Assembly (NCBI GenBank): GCA_029239755.1
Contig: JARBUI010000001.1
Location: forward strand, 1-64,000
Length of the DNA stretch: 64,000 nucleotides
Source of the DNA: Clostridia bacterium
GTDB lineage: Bacteria > Bacillota > Clostridia > Lachnospirales > Cellulosilyticaceae
Direction of reading: 5' to 3'
Position numbers and translations under genes: made by a program. How positions within the stretch are numbered: the stretch's first letter is position 1; each line of letters opens with the position of its first letter. Shown one piece after another: positions 54,671 to 63,612 of the stretch. The notes below the pieces were generated by a model that was given only the letters and a program-made list of their open reading frames with translations, ran no database searches and had not been told where the DNA came from.

Positions 54671-57600
54671 CTATAACTTCTCACAGTACATAAAAATGGT
54701 TTTCATGCTGCGCATTAAAAACTCTAATTCCGCTTCATATATTTTTTCTTTTATAAGTCTCCTATCCTTATCTAATGAAACTTGTTCAGATAATAATGTA
54801 GGATAATTAATTATTAATTCTTTCGCAATTGCTGTTAACTGTACTAGCTTAAAGCTATCCCCTACTTGTTTTTTCAATATTGAAAGATATTCATCCAGCC
54901 TTCTGATAAAGTCATCCATCTCTACTTTACTAATCTTACTTAAATAAATAATCTGCTCACGAATTCCTTGGGTTTCCTTGCGCAGTGTTTCATCATCTAT
55001 AAGTGTTTCTAGTTCTTTTAATTTACCTATATTGATTTGTTCAATTTTATATATATCACAGATACTCTTAATATTATTTTTTAACTCTGCTAATAATTCG
55101 TATAATACATAACTAGAATTTTCATTATTATCATAATCAGCAATAATATCTTGAGTAATTTTTTGATAAGTTCTTTCTAAGTGAATAATTGACCTAGTAA
55201 TTACTTTTCTGTTATTTGATGTAGAATCAACTAATATCTTACGTATTGTGTCAGCATTAATATAAAAGTAATCTGTTAGTAGGCCTTCTATAGTTAGTTT
55301 TTCTAAACATAGTCCTAATAAATTACTTGTAGACACAATATAATTTTGTCTTCTATTCATCCAACTTCCTTTAGGATTTTCTATATTTAAATAAAAATCT
55401 CCAGAGTTTTTTTCATTGTCTAGAAGAGGACTATGCTCCATAATACAACTTCTTGATTCTACAGTATCTACTGTCTTTTGAGTATCTACTATCTTTTGAT
55501 TATCTAACATACATTTTACTAATTCTTTAAGCTTATCTTGATAATTATAGTTATTACCCATTTGCTTTAATTCTTGTTCGATATACTCTATAATACTTTC
55601 TCTACAATCAATAATCTCATTTGGCCAGTGAATCTTCAATGTACCTTTTGATATTAAATTTTTAATATTAGTAGCTGTTTTGTCATCTCTATAATATTTT
55701 AAACCTTTTTTAATCCTCTCATTTAAATAAGCATTAATTACCTCTAGAAAATTCCTTTCGTGAATATCTTTTTCTTCTTCATCTATGTTAAACCCTATAT
55801 ATGTCTTGTATTTATCTACAGATACATTTGATTCAATAAGCGCTCTATCTAATGTATTTGCTAAATTTTTAATCAGCATTTTTCTTCGTTCACTCTTAAT
55901 CTCGGCTAAAGATATGCTTTCTTCGATTTCCTTTCCTTCCTCCATTACCACCTCATCCTGTTTATAATTCTCTAAAATTATCTGTGCCAATCTATGATTT
56001 TCTATTTGAATCTTCTTTTTATTCAAGATCTCCTTGGCTCTATCATATGCTATATGTTTTTCTCTTTTACACTCTATGTTACTTAGTTTTTCTTCAATAG
56101 GATATATATCACTATCTAATAACTTATTATTATATTCTAAGCCATTAAATACTCCAATTAATTTTTCCTTAATTTTAAAATCAGAGTTATCCATGAACTT
56201 TCTTTTATCTAAAAATTTCTCTTTCCAAAAAGGATCCTCTTTATAATCATCAAAACAAATTTTATTAATATAGATATTAAAGTATTCAGGCACATCAAAA
56301 ACTTGCCCTTGAGCATTAATATCTAGAATTTCACTAGTTACACTATATAAACAAAATAATTTAATAACGTATCCAGTATATGGATATAACCTTTTGTTTG
56401 TATCTTTATTAATTATATAATTAAGAAGTTCTGCATATTTATTTTCATAAATAGCCTTTTGTTTAATAATTATTTCCATAAAGTATGCTAGTTGTAGTAT
56501 CATTACGTAAAGATGCTTTTTTTCTGTATCAAGAATCGTATTAAATATTTTAATTTTAAAGCGATCATAATTTATCTTAATACTAATAGTATCTTGTTCA
56601 TGCCCCATATAATCTATACTGATAAGTTCTTCTATAATAAACTGCTTCTCACTTTTAAACTTCACATTTAAATCAATAATAACCTCTAATAGGTTTCTAT
56701 ACGCAGTTACTTTTTCTTTTTGATTTTTATAGAAATCTTCATCTTTTTCTTTTACTTCTTTATCTATTTCTTCGAAGTTATTTTCGATGTATTCCCAAAC
56801 TGTAATAAGTCCCCTGGGTTTTTCATCAAAAATACTATATGTGCTATTAACTATTAACGAATGTCTATCTTGTCCTCCTAATAATCTTGTATTGATAACC
56901 TCTTCAAATTTTTGCTTTTTACCATTGGCATAAACGTACTGAAAATTCTTTTTATCTTCATTTGACAATTTAAGTAGATGAAACCGATTTGAATAGGGCA
57001 TAATCTTCTTTAATAAATCGTATACTAATTCTTTTTTTGTATCAATCACACTTCTTTTTCCATCAACTTTTTCATTAATATGAGAAAACTTTTCTTCTAT
57101 TACTTCTTGCATGGTCATTGCTTCTTCAAATTTTTTAATATCACCTGAGACAAAAACTACTACATGAGGATGCTTAAGATATCTCAGCAGTGTCTTTAAC
57201 ACTTCACTACAGCGATTAGGATTAATATCTACATCATCAAAATACAAATGAATAAGTGGCTGTTTTTCAACACCTTTTGTTTTAATAAGTTCTGAAAAAA
57301 GCTCGTATATATCTCTGCTCAATTTTACTTCTGATTCCAAATTACTAGCTTTCTCTTTTGTATATTCATTTAAACTTGAAAAGTTCTTTTGAATAATATT
57401 ATCAAATCCTTCTGTCCTTTTGACGTATGTTGTAAATACATGATCCCAGCATATTTCTAACTTATTTTTATTTGTGTACATGCAATTCTCTAAATGATCT
57501 GGTTTATTTCGCCCACGCCTATCTTTCTCATAAAAGTTGTCAATACTTTCCTTATTTTCAGTAAGATAATCCTTAATCTGTAATAGGATAACGCCTAATA

Positions 57601-57988
57601 TGTCAGAGGTATTTTCTAGCATCTCCGGAACAATAACATCTAAATTAATATCACATTCCCTAATATTTGATTCTAAGAGCTTTTTAGATGACTCAAAAAT
57701 AGCATCTTTTTCAGGAGTCTCAAAAAAACTATCTATATCATATTCTCGTGTTAATATCCCTCTAACGGTATTAAAAACTGTACTCTTGCCACTTCCGCGT
57801 TCCCCCAAAATACTAATAACATTTTTGTATGGAAAATGATTATATTTACTATGAGTATACTCCTTAAATCCTTTACTTATGTCTCGTATAGACTTGATTT
57901 CCTTAAATATATTTTGATAATTTGGTAGTGTAGCGCGTATCTCCACATGATTTAAATATTGTTTAATAGATTCTCCACTTGTATTCAT
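54671..57988 (-). CDS. rdrA: RdrA-like P-loop ATPase of a RADAR-type defence system
   Basis: The 1105-residue protein has a P-loop near the N-terminus (LGERGSGKST, 61-70) and a Walker B motif with a following acidic pair (IHLYFDDVD, 246-254), followed by the sensor-like VVVFVSGD. The rest is a long, Lys/Ile/Asn-rich helical region without other recognised domains. This is the style of the RADAR ATPase RdrA, which oligomerises and docks on RdrB. The adjacent deaminase makes the match specific; the ATPase alone would be only a KAP-like NTPase. It is the first gene of the operon; an AAAGGGGAT RBS precedes ATG at 57988. Confidence 0.83.
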   Translation of the reverse strand: MNTSGESIKQYLNHVEIRATLPNYQNIFKEIKSIRDISKGFKEYTHSKYNHFPYKNVISILGERGSGKSTVFNTVRGILTREYDIDSFFETPEKDAIFESSKKLLESNIRECDINLDVIVPEMLENTSDILGVILLQIKDYLTENKESIDNFYEKDRRGRNKPDHLENCMYTNKNKLEICWDHVFTTYVKRTEGFDNIIQKNFSSLNEYTKEKASNLESEVKLSRDIYELFSELIKTKGVEKQPLIHLYFDDVDINPNRCSEVLKTLLRYLKHPHVVVFVSGDIKKFEEAMTMQEVIEEKFSHINEKVDGKRSVIDTKKELVYDLLKKIMPYSNRFHLLKLSNEDKKNFQYVYANGKKQKFEEVINTRLLGGQDRHSLIVNSTYSIFDEKPRGLITVWEYIENNFEEIDKEVKEKDEDFYKNQKEKVTAYRNLLEVIIDLNVKFKSEKQFIIEELISIDYMGHEQDTISIKINYDRFKIKIFNTILDTEKKHLYVMILQLAYFMEIIIKQKAIYENKYAELLNYIINKDTNKRLYPYTGYVIKLFCLYSVTSEILDINAQGQVFDVPEYFNIYINKICFDDYKEDPFWKEKFLDKRKFMDNSDFKIKEKLIGVFNGLEYNNKLLDSDIYPIEEKLSNIECKREKHIAYDRAKEILNKKKIQIENHRLAQIILENYKQDEVVMEEGKEIEESISLAEIKSERRKMLIKNLANTLDRALIESNVSVDKYKTYIGFNIDEEEKDIHERNFLEVINAYLNERIKKGLKYYRDDKTATNIKNLISKGTLKIHWPNEIIDCRESIIEYIEQELKQMGNNYNYQDKLKELVKCMLDNQKIVDTQKTVDTVESRSCIMEHSPLLDNEKNSGDFYLNIENPKGSWMNRRQNYIVSTSNLLGLCLEKLTIEGLLTDYFYINADTIRKILVDSTSNNRKVITRSIIHLERTYQKITQDIIADYDNNENSSYVLYELLAELKNNIKSICDIYKIEQINIGKLKELETLIDDETLRKETQGIREQIIYLSKISKVEMDDFIRRLDEYLSILKKQVGDSFKLVQLTAIAKELIINYPTLLSEQVSLDKDRRLIKEKIYEAELEFLMRSMKTIFMYCEKL

Positions 57989-58641
57989 TTAAATATCCCC
58001 TTTATCCTATATCTTCTTTTCTATTTCAACAAACGTCAGAAAATAAATACTATAAACATTATATTATACATTTCCCAAATATTCTACATTATGTATAATA
58101 GAAGCCTATAAAAATCTAAATATGTCTTATATTCCCTTTAACACAGCATGACAAAACTTTTCTCTTAAGTCTAGAATATATATTTGCCTTGCTTTTATAG
58201 TAAATAATATCTTAGCGTAGTATTACTTGTTTTTTCATAAAAGCCTTACTTCTCATGAAAATAGAAGGGGCCTATGATATTGTTTTACGAATCGACTTGG
58301 AGCTTGCCGACGGAGAGGCGTAAAATAATATCATAGGCTCCTTCGGACCCTTTTTTAAAATCTCTACCCTACTGTAAGATAGTACTTAGGAGAATCTTTA
58401 CACATTGAGGAAATCGTTTAGTTTACATATTTATTAAGTTAATACACATATTCTTCAATCTTCATAAATATCTCTTTTCTTTAAATTGAACACATCCTTT
58501 CTTCAGTATTTATTAATACTTATTTAGGATGCCCCTTTTAATTTCAGCTTTAACAACGGTTCAATTTTATATCCTTCTTGAGAAAATATCAGGCATATAC
58601 ACTTAGACCTAAGATATTTCCATATTGCTCTGTAATATTTA
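57989..58641. other. 650-bp gene-free region upstream of the defence operon
   Basis: No plausible coding frame was found on either strand. It holds a candidate minus-strand promoter for the defence operon (TTGGGA at 58073-58078 with TATAGT 18 bases downstream, weak), a small inverted repeat ATTATACAT / ATGTATAAT (58063-58071 and 58091-58099), the long stem-loop at 58264-58344, and AT-rich filler up to the response regulator stop codon at 58642. Confidence 0.6.
58264..58344. repeat. Long stem-loop with structured GC-rich loop
   Basis: Bases 58264-58289 and 58319-58344 are inverted repeats of 26 bases with two mismatches, both of which can be G-U pairs in the plus-strand RNA. The 29-base loop is much more GC-rich than the surroundings (GACTTGGAGCTTGCCGACGG). 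On the plus strand it is followed within 7 bases by a T6 run. It could be a small structured RNA, a terminator of an unseen transcript or a MITE-like repeat. Confidence 0.55.
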
Positions 58642-59268
58642 TTACCCATTGCTTAAATAGGCTATAGCTATCTGAGTACGATGTTTTAAATCCATCTTTG
58701 TAAGAATAGATGTTATATAATTCTTAACTGTTCCCTCAGATATATAGAGCTTGTTAGCAATTTCTTTATTAGAAAGTCCTTCTGCTATTTGCTCTACAAT
58801 CTCTAGTTCTCTTCCTGATAAACTATATGCATCCATGTTTCTGATTTTCTGAGAGCTACTTAGCCTATTAACAATATCTCTTTCAAACACCCCATTCCCT
58901 AGGGCAGCTGACTTAATCGCTGCAATAATTTTATCGGGTGTACTGTTTTTAAGCAGGAATCCCGAAGCCCCACTCGCTATTGCGTCTTTGATATGTTCAT
59001 CTTCATCAAATGTCGTAAGGACTATAACCTTTATTTTCTTTTCTAATAATCCAGTATGCTTTAAATACTTTAAAACTTCAATACCATTCATAATAGGCAT
59101 TCTTAAATCAAGTAAGATGGTATCTATATCATGATGCAAAATAAAGTCGATACACGACTTACCATTTTCCGCTGTACCTGTTACTTCTATTTCCGTATCT
59201 GCCCCTAAAATAATTTTAAGACTTTCTCTTATTAATGTATCATCATCTACTATTAATAATTTAATCAT
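58642..59268 (-). CDS. NarL/LuxR-type response regulator
   Basis: The 208-residue protein has a receiver domain (Asp in DTILLDLRMPIMNG at about 55, Lys in GFLLKN at about 105). Its C-terminal LuxR helix-turn-helix is SGRELEIVEQIAEGLSNKEIANKLYISEGTVKNYITSIL. Its start overlaps the kinase gene by 4 bases. No effector gene such as an ABC exporter follows, which is usual for this family, so its target is unclear. Confidence 0.94.
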   Translation of the reverse strand: MIKLLIVDDDTLIRESLKIILGADTEIEVTGTAENGKSCIDFILHHDIDTILLDLRMPIMNGIEVLKYLKHTGLLEKKIKVIVLTTFDEDEHIKDAIASGASGFLLKNSTPDKIIAAIKSAALGNGVFERDIVNRLSSSQKIRNMDAYSLSGRELEIVEQIAEGLSNKEIANKLYISEGTVKNYITSILTKMDLKHRTQIAIAYLSNG

Positions 59269-60374
59269 ATACCCTCCCTGCTTATGATCATTAAGATCTC
59301 AAAACCATTATCTGTATGAATAACTAAACGACCGTTAATACTTTGTGTGCGTTCTTCTATTCCCATAAGTCCTAAGCCTTTTTCATAGTATTCTATAGGG
59401 AGTCCATTATCTTTAAACTGCACTTTGATAATCTTATGAAAAATTTCTATCCTGACGCTTAACCTATCAGCTTTTGAATACTTCAGAAGGTTAGTAATAG
59501 CTTCTTTTAAATTTTGAATGATTACGTGCCAAATATTAAGCGTGAGTGAACTTAAATCTCCTTCAAAAAAAAGTTCAGTGTCAATACTATGGGTACATTT
59601 CAAATCATCTAAAATCTTCTTAATTTGATTGATACCCACCTCTGATTGCTCAGGTTTAATATCCCTTAAGGTGTGGCGAATATCATCCATACCATTTCTC
59701 AGGTTATTTATCGTTGCCTCTAACATTTTTATGGCATCTTCTTTATTTTTATGTACTATCATTTTAATGACTTCTAATTGCATAATATTAGCAGCTAGTG
59801 TATGTCCTATCTTATCATGCAGCTTTTGTACCAGAAGGTTTCTTTCCTGAACCTTAGTAGCTTGTTCAATTTGGCTAACCTCTTTTTGAATATACTCGAG
59901 CCTTCGATTACCCTCATAAAGTTTATCTCTCAAATCTTCATTCATTTTTTTCATACCTATAAGTTTTTCTTCATATTTAACTAAAATACTCATAATAAGC
60001 AGTATAAGAATAAATAAAATGCCTTGCTGTTTAAGTAAACTTAAGTCAGTTATAAGAAGATACAGCACTAACATAAAACTACTTCCCATCATTAGTCTGT
60101 AAGTATATTTAGAAGTAAACTCTGCATTTGTTGCTGATGCCAATAACCAAAAGTTTCTGTCTATTAAGCTAGCTATTAAAATGAGTATCATAAGATCTAT
60201 TGTATAAAGAACATTTTTAACCTTGTTTAAATGAGCAAGCTGAATGATTAAATAAATAATAAAATGTAGGGCTATCCCCCCTACAATCCAAATTGCTGTA
60301 TTCTGTGCTATTTTCACCTGATAGAAAATATGAAAACTTAATATAAACTGCAATAAAATACAGATGTTATTCAC
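59265..60374 (-). CDS. membrane histidine kinase of the NarX/DesK class
   Basis: The 369-residue protein has about five N-terminal membrane helices (residues 1-135) and a coiled coil. A HisKA_3 domain follows with its phospho-acceptor histidine in LVQKLHDKIGHTLAANIM (about 187), then a HATPase domain with NLLKYSKADRLSV and GLGLMGIEERTQSINGRL. It lacks a large external domain, so it probably senses within or at the membrane. It partners the response regulator gene, which overlaps it by 4 bases. Confidence 0.92.
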   Translation of the reverse strand: MNNICILLQFILSFHIFYQVKIAQNTAIWIVGGIALHFIIYLIIQLAHLNKVKNVLYTIDLMILILIASLIDRNFWLLASATNAEFTSKYTYRLMMGSSFMLVLYLLITDLSLLKQQGILFILILLIMSILVKYEEKLIGMKKMNEDLRDKLYEGNRRLEYIQKEVSQIEQATKVQERNLLVQKLHDKIGHTLAANIMQLEVIKMIVHKNKEDAIKMLEATINNLRNGMDDIRHTLRDIKPEQSEVGINQIKKILDDLKCTHSIDTELFFEGDLSSLTLNIWHVIIQNLKEAITNLLKYSKADRLSVRIEIFHKIIKVQFKDNGLPIEYYEKGLGLMGIEERTQSINGRLVIHTDNGFEILMIISREGI

Positions 60375-60515
60375 TGTGCCCCTCTTTTCTTCTACCAGTT
60401 ATATGTACTTTATACTTATTATAGTCATGTACTATTCTACTTTACAAGTGTGTTTTATCACGCTTGTTGGAATTATTTAAATTTTATCCTATTTGAGAAT
60501 AAATTTTCAAGTTAA

Positions 60516-60701
60516 ATCATATCTAATAAAAAACTTATTATAAATGCAAGCTGTCCTAAATGTGGTGCTTCCATGGAAAAGAGCGTTAAATTCTGCCCTG
60601 AATGCGGTGAAAAACTATCTGCTGCAAGGCATTGCCCTGAATGTGGTGCTAAGCAAGCATCCCATACAAAGTTCTGCTCTGAATGCGGCAGCAAGATGTA
60701 A
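60516..60701 (+). pseudogene. zinc-ribbon protein remnant
   Basis: A plus-strand frame encodes three CxxC zinc-knuckle pairs in 42 residues after ATG at 60573 (KFCPECGEKLS, HCPECGAKQ, KFCSECGSKM) and a further CPKCG pair upstream of that ATG. The frame is open back to 60516 without any ATG, GTG or TTG start. This pattern looks like the C-terminal double zinc ribbon of a longer protein that has lost its 5' end. A 42-residue product from 60573 cannot be excluded, but no good RBS precedes it. Confidence 0.6.
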
Positions 60702-60780
60702 GCATATTAAAGGGGGAAAAGCAGAAAACAATCCACTTGTTCCCCCATAAGCTATTTATTATCTCATGATAAAATATCTT

Positions 60781-61818
60781 TTATTTTTTAATATTTCTAA
60801 GTCTACTTATAAATTCATCTATATCATACCCAGTATCTAACAACAATACTGACTTTGCGGTTTTATCCCTAATCTCAGACCTTATAATATGTTCAAAATC
60901 CAACCCACTTTTTTCATCTCTTATCTGAGAAACATCATCCTCTAAAGCTCTAGCTTCTCCTAAAATATTTTCAATAGCTTTTCTTGTTAATCTTTTATAC
61001 TTCTTTTTAAATAAGATACTAGCATTTGCAATATAAAAAATCTTATAGCCTTCCTCAAGCTTTTCCCCTATTAAAATCTTCTGCTGTCTTAAGCTATTTG
61101 TTTTCTTTATACTGAAGTTGTATATATATTTTAAATCTGACAGGATATCTCTATAAATCACAGCTGTCTCAAATCGACATTCCAAAGCAGCTGTTTTCAT
61201 CTTATTTTCAATTTCAGATAAAAACTTTTGCATGCACTCTTCTGACTTAAATATTTCTATCAAACAACTTTTATTTACTTCAAATGCATCTTTTTCCATA
61301 GACTTAGGCAGCGTATTGTATGTAAATACATATACTCCATGAAATTTAGCTATGGGATACACATTTTCAAAAAACTTACTGATATTCAAAAGTATATTTT
61401 TACTTCTATAGGGACCAAAACAGTTTCTATCATCTCTTTCATCAGCAACTGTTATAGGTCTCATTTTAGGATCATCCTCTATCTTCATATATTTATATTT
61501 TTGATCATTTTTAAATTGAGCGTTATACATAGGTCTTATTTTTTTGATGAGTTCACATTCCAGTATTTGAGCTTCTAAATGTGTATCCGTAACTATAAAA
61601 TCTATATCGTGGATATGAAATACCATTCTTTTTATTTTTTCCCATTCATGCTCCCTATTAAAATAAGACCTTACTCTTGATTTTAAGGCCTTACTTTTTC
61701 CAATATATATAATATTACCATCCGCATCCTTCATTTGATATATTCCCGGTTTTGCTGGTATAGCATTAACTTTTTCTGCTAAATGCTGAGGTATACTTGC
61801 CACATTAATCACCTGCAC
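60781..61818 (-). CDS. UvrC-like GIY-YIG endonuclease without the C-terminal nuclease domain
   Basis: The 345-residue protein starts with a GIY-YIG domain (PGIYQMKDADGNIIYIGKSKALKSRVRSYF, about 23-52). It has a UvrC-like central part with a UVR motif (ALECRFETAVIYRDILSDL, about 210-228), but stops well before the RNase H-like and HhH domains of UvrC (about 600 residues). It is thus like Cho-type proteins, which cut only on the 3' side of lesions. It is an isolated gene. Its action on damaged DNA is inferred from the family. Confidence 0.85.
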   Translation of the reverse strand: MQVINVASIPQHLAEKVNAIPAKPGIYQMKDADGNIIYIGKSKALKSRVRSYFNREHEWEKIKRMVFHIHDIDFIVTDTHLEAQILECELIKKIRPMYNAQFKNDQKYKYMKIEDDPKMRPITVADERDDRNCFGPYRSKNILLNISKFFENVYPIAKFHGVYVFTYNTLPKSMEKDAFEVNKSCLIEIFKSEECMQKFLSEIENKMKTAALECRFETAVIYRDILSDLKYIYNFSIKKTNSLRQQKILIGEKLEEGYKIFYIANASILFKKKYKRLTRKAIENILGEARALEDDVSQIRDEKSGLDFEHIIRSEIRDKTAKSVLLLDTGYDIDEFISRLRNIKK

Positions 61819-61876
61819 TATCTTATTAACAATACTTGATTTTTAACTTTAGTACTAGTATACAACAGTTTTTTGA

Positions 61877-62500
61877 TTACTTATATAGTTTGATTTTTTC
61901 CACTCGGTGCCCAATCTCTTTGTTCCCTTGTCTGTAACACTCTTGTATCTTCTCTGCTTGTGATGGTTCTGTTCCCATCAAATGATCAAGAGTCATTTGA
62001 TCTTTCTTGCTATAGTACTTTTCCAGAAGCCTTGCTTCTAGTTCTTCTTGCGATGCAAGAGTATAGTCATCTAGTATATGTTTCAAGTGGAAGCCTGCTT
62101 CTATTAACGCTCTCCCCAGCAAAATGCATCTATGGCAATTGATAGGATCTTGCTTTGCGCCCAATAATACAATACGATATCCTTTTTTGTATCCAGCCTT
62201 TAACCTCTCTATGCCATTTATAAAATCCCTGTCAAAAATAACTTTCTCAAAATCAGCATAGCCTTCCTCTGTGTAAAGACTTTTATCTTCTCTTTGAGCT
62301 GCAAATTCTTTACCCATATAAATATACAGAAATCCCTTATCAGTTAATGTTTGTTTGATGGTCTCTTTATTAAACTGAATGTTATATTTGGAATAGGGGG
62401 TTCCTCTTATGTCCACAACACAATTTATATCATAATGCCTGAGCATGTCTATAAGTCTGTCTACTGAATAGTTTGAATGTCCTATTGTAAATATATCCAT
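61877..62500 (-). CDS. DUF488 family protein
   Basis: About 207 residues with the DUF488 signature: FTIGHSNYSVDRLIDMLRHY near the N-terminus, VVDIRGTPYSKYNIQFN, then ILLGAKQDPINCHRCILLGRAL, which carries the conserved Cys-His pair of the family. An upstream in-frame ATG at 62512 lies before the GAGG ribosome binding site of the ATG at 62500 (MDIFTIGHSN), which is chosen. Function is not established for the family. Confidence 0.9.
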   Translation of the reverse strand: MDIFTIGHSNYSVDRLIDMLRHYDINCVVDIRGTPYSKYNIQFNKETIKQTLTDKGFLYIYMGKEFAAQREDKSLYTEEGYADFEKVIFDRDFINGIERLKAGYKKGYRIVLLGAKQDPINCHRCILLGRALIEAGFHLKHILDDYTLASQEELEARLLEKYYSKKDQMTLDHLMGTEPSQAEKIQECYRQGNKEIGHRVEKIKLYK

Positions 62501-62592
62501 TTTTATCCTCATCTTTTTATCAGTTATTCTGCCTTTAGTTTAATATCATTGTTACCCCATCCCATGGATTTATTCTTATAACCTAAAGTCTT

Positions 62593-63468
62593 TTATGAGT
62601 ACGCTGAGCTTTCAGCGGTATTTTTCAATAATATCATTAAACATACTATTGCCATCAAATTAAACAGTGGAAAAATAACAATCTCAGCAGTACTCATTTT
62701 AACACTATGTACAGCTTGATTAATTATCATAGCAGATATAGCCGTCAGCATCGTTATTCCTTTAATAATAATAACTGAAGATAATAAATAACCAAAAGGT
62801 TTTCGCTTAATAAGCAATATACCTGATAAAAGCGCTGCAGGAACAACGATTCCTAAATCCATACCTTGAATGACTAATGTTGTATAATGCTCGAGTCCCC
62901 CAGGCACGGCCCCTTCAAAAATGGAAGGTGCGATTTTCCCAAGCCATAGCATACCTATAGTAAAGGCAATAAAGATTTGAAAACCTCCCAAAAATTTTAC
63001 GGGTAATTGTCTTTTAAATTTATCAGCAATATTTTCTACATCAAATGACATTATTGTAAAAATAAAAGCAAATAAGCTTAAAGACATAAGTAAAGTATAA
63101 ATAATAAAAAACTGATTATACATCCATAAAAATGTATAGGACATATATGTATAAAGAAAATAACCTAATGTTCCGGTCAAAATAAGTTTTCCTTTAAACG
63201 ATCCCTTAACAGCAAAATAACCCGATAGGAGTAACAACGGTATTCCCATAACGAGCGTTACAAAATCTGATGCTTTCCCTTGGGCTGCAACAGATATGGA
63301 ATCATTCTTATAAAGCCCTGAGCCATAAATTTTCACTATCTCATTATTTATTGTTTTATATTCATATTGACCGCTGCCGCCGTCTGAAAACAAGCCCGCA
63401 AGACATGCTGTTAAAGATAGAATAACAATACATAAAACTAGAATACTAACAGATTTTTTGAATTTCAT
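62593..63468 (-). CDS. polytopic membrane protein of unknown function
   Basis: The 291-residue protein has an N-terminal hydrophobic segment (about 8-25) and seven further predicted membrane helices, with a 40-residue polar loop after the first. I recognise no family motif. It has a clear AGGAGG-type RBS region (CCTCCT in the plus strand at 63479-63484) and stands as a single gene between DUF488 and carbonic anhydrase. Confidence 0.7.
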   Translation of the reverse strand: MKFKKSVSILVLCIVILSLTACLAGLFSDGGSGQYEYKTINNEIVKIYGSGLYKNDSISVAAQGKASDFVTLVMGIPLLLLSGYFAVKGSFKGKLILTGTLGYFLYTYMSYTFLWMYNQFFIIYTLLMSLSLFAFIFTIMSFDVENIADKFKRQLPVKFLGGFQIFIAFTIGMLWLGKIAPSIFEGAVPGGLEHYTTLVIQGMDLGIVVPAALLSGILLIKRKPFGYLLSSVIIIKGITMLTAISAMIINQAVHSVKMSTAEIVIFPLFNLMAIVCLMILLKNTAESSAYS

Positions 63469-63612
63469 ACTTGCAAACCTCCTGTGGTCATTTAGCCAAA
63501 TTAGTAATAGCCATTATCGTTTTATGTGTTTTATGGTATGATATTATAAATATACTGCCACAAAACATTTATTACATATTTAAAATTAAAAATTTCGAAG
63601 AGGGTGAAACGA

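Noticed and set aside
50480-57988. A plain Kongming system
   Set aside because: Kongming as I recall it has a small deaminase and separate HAM1 and SIR2 proteins, with no RdrA-like ATPase. Here the deaminase is RdrB-sized, the ATPase is present, and HAM1 and SIR2 are fused.
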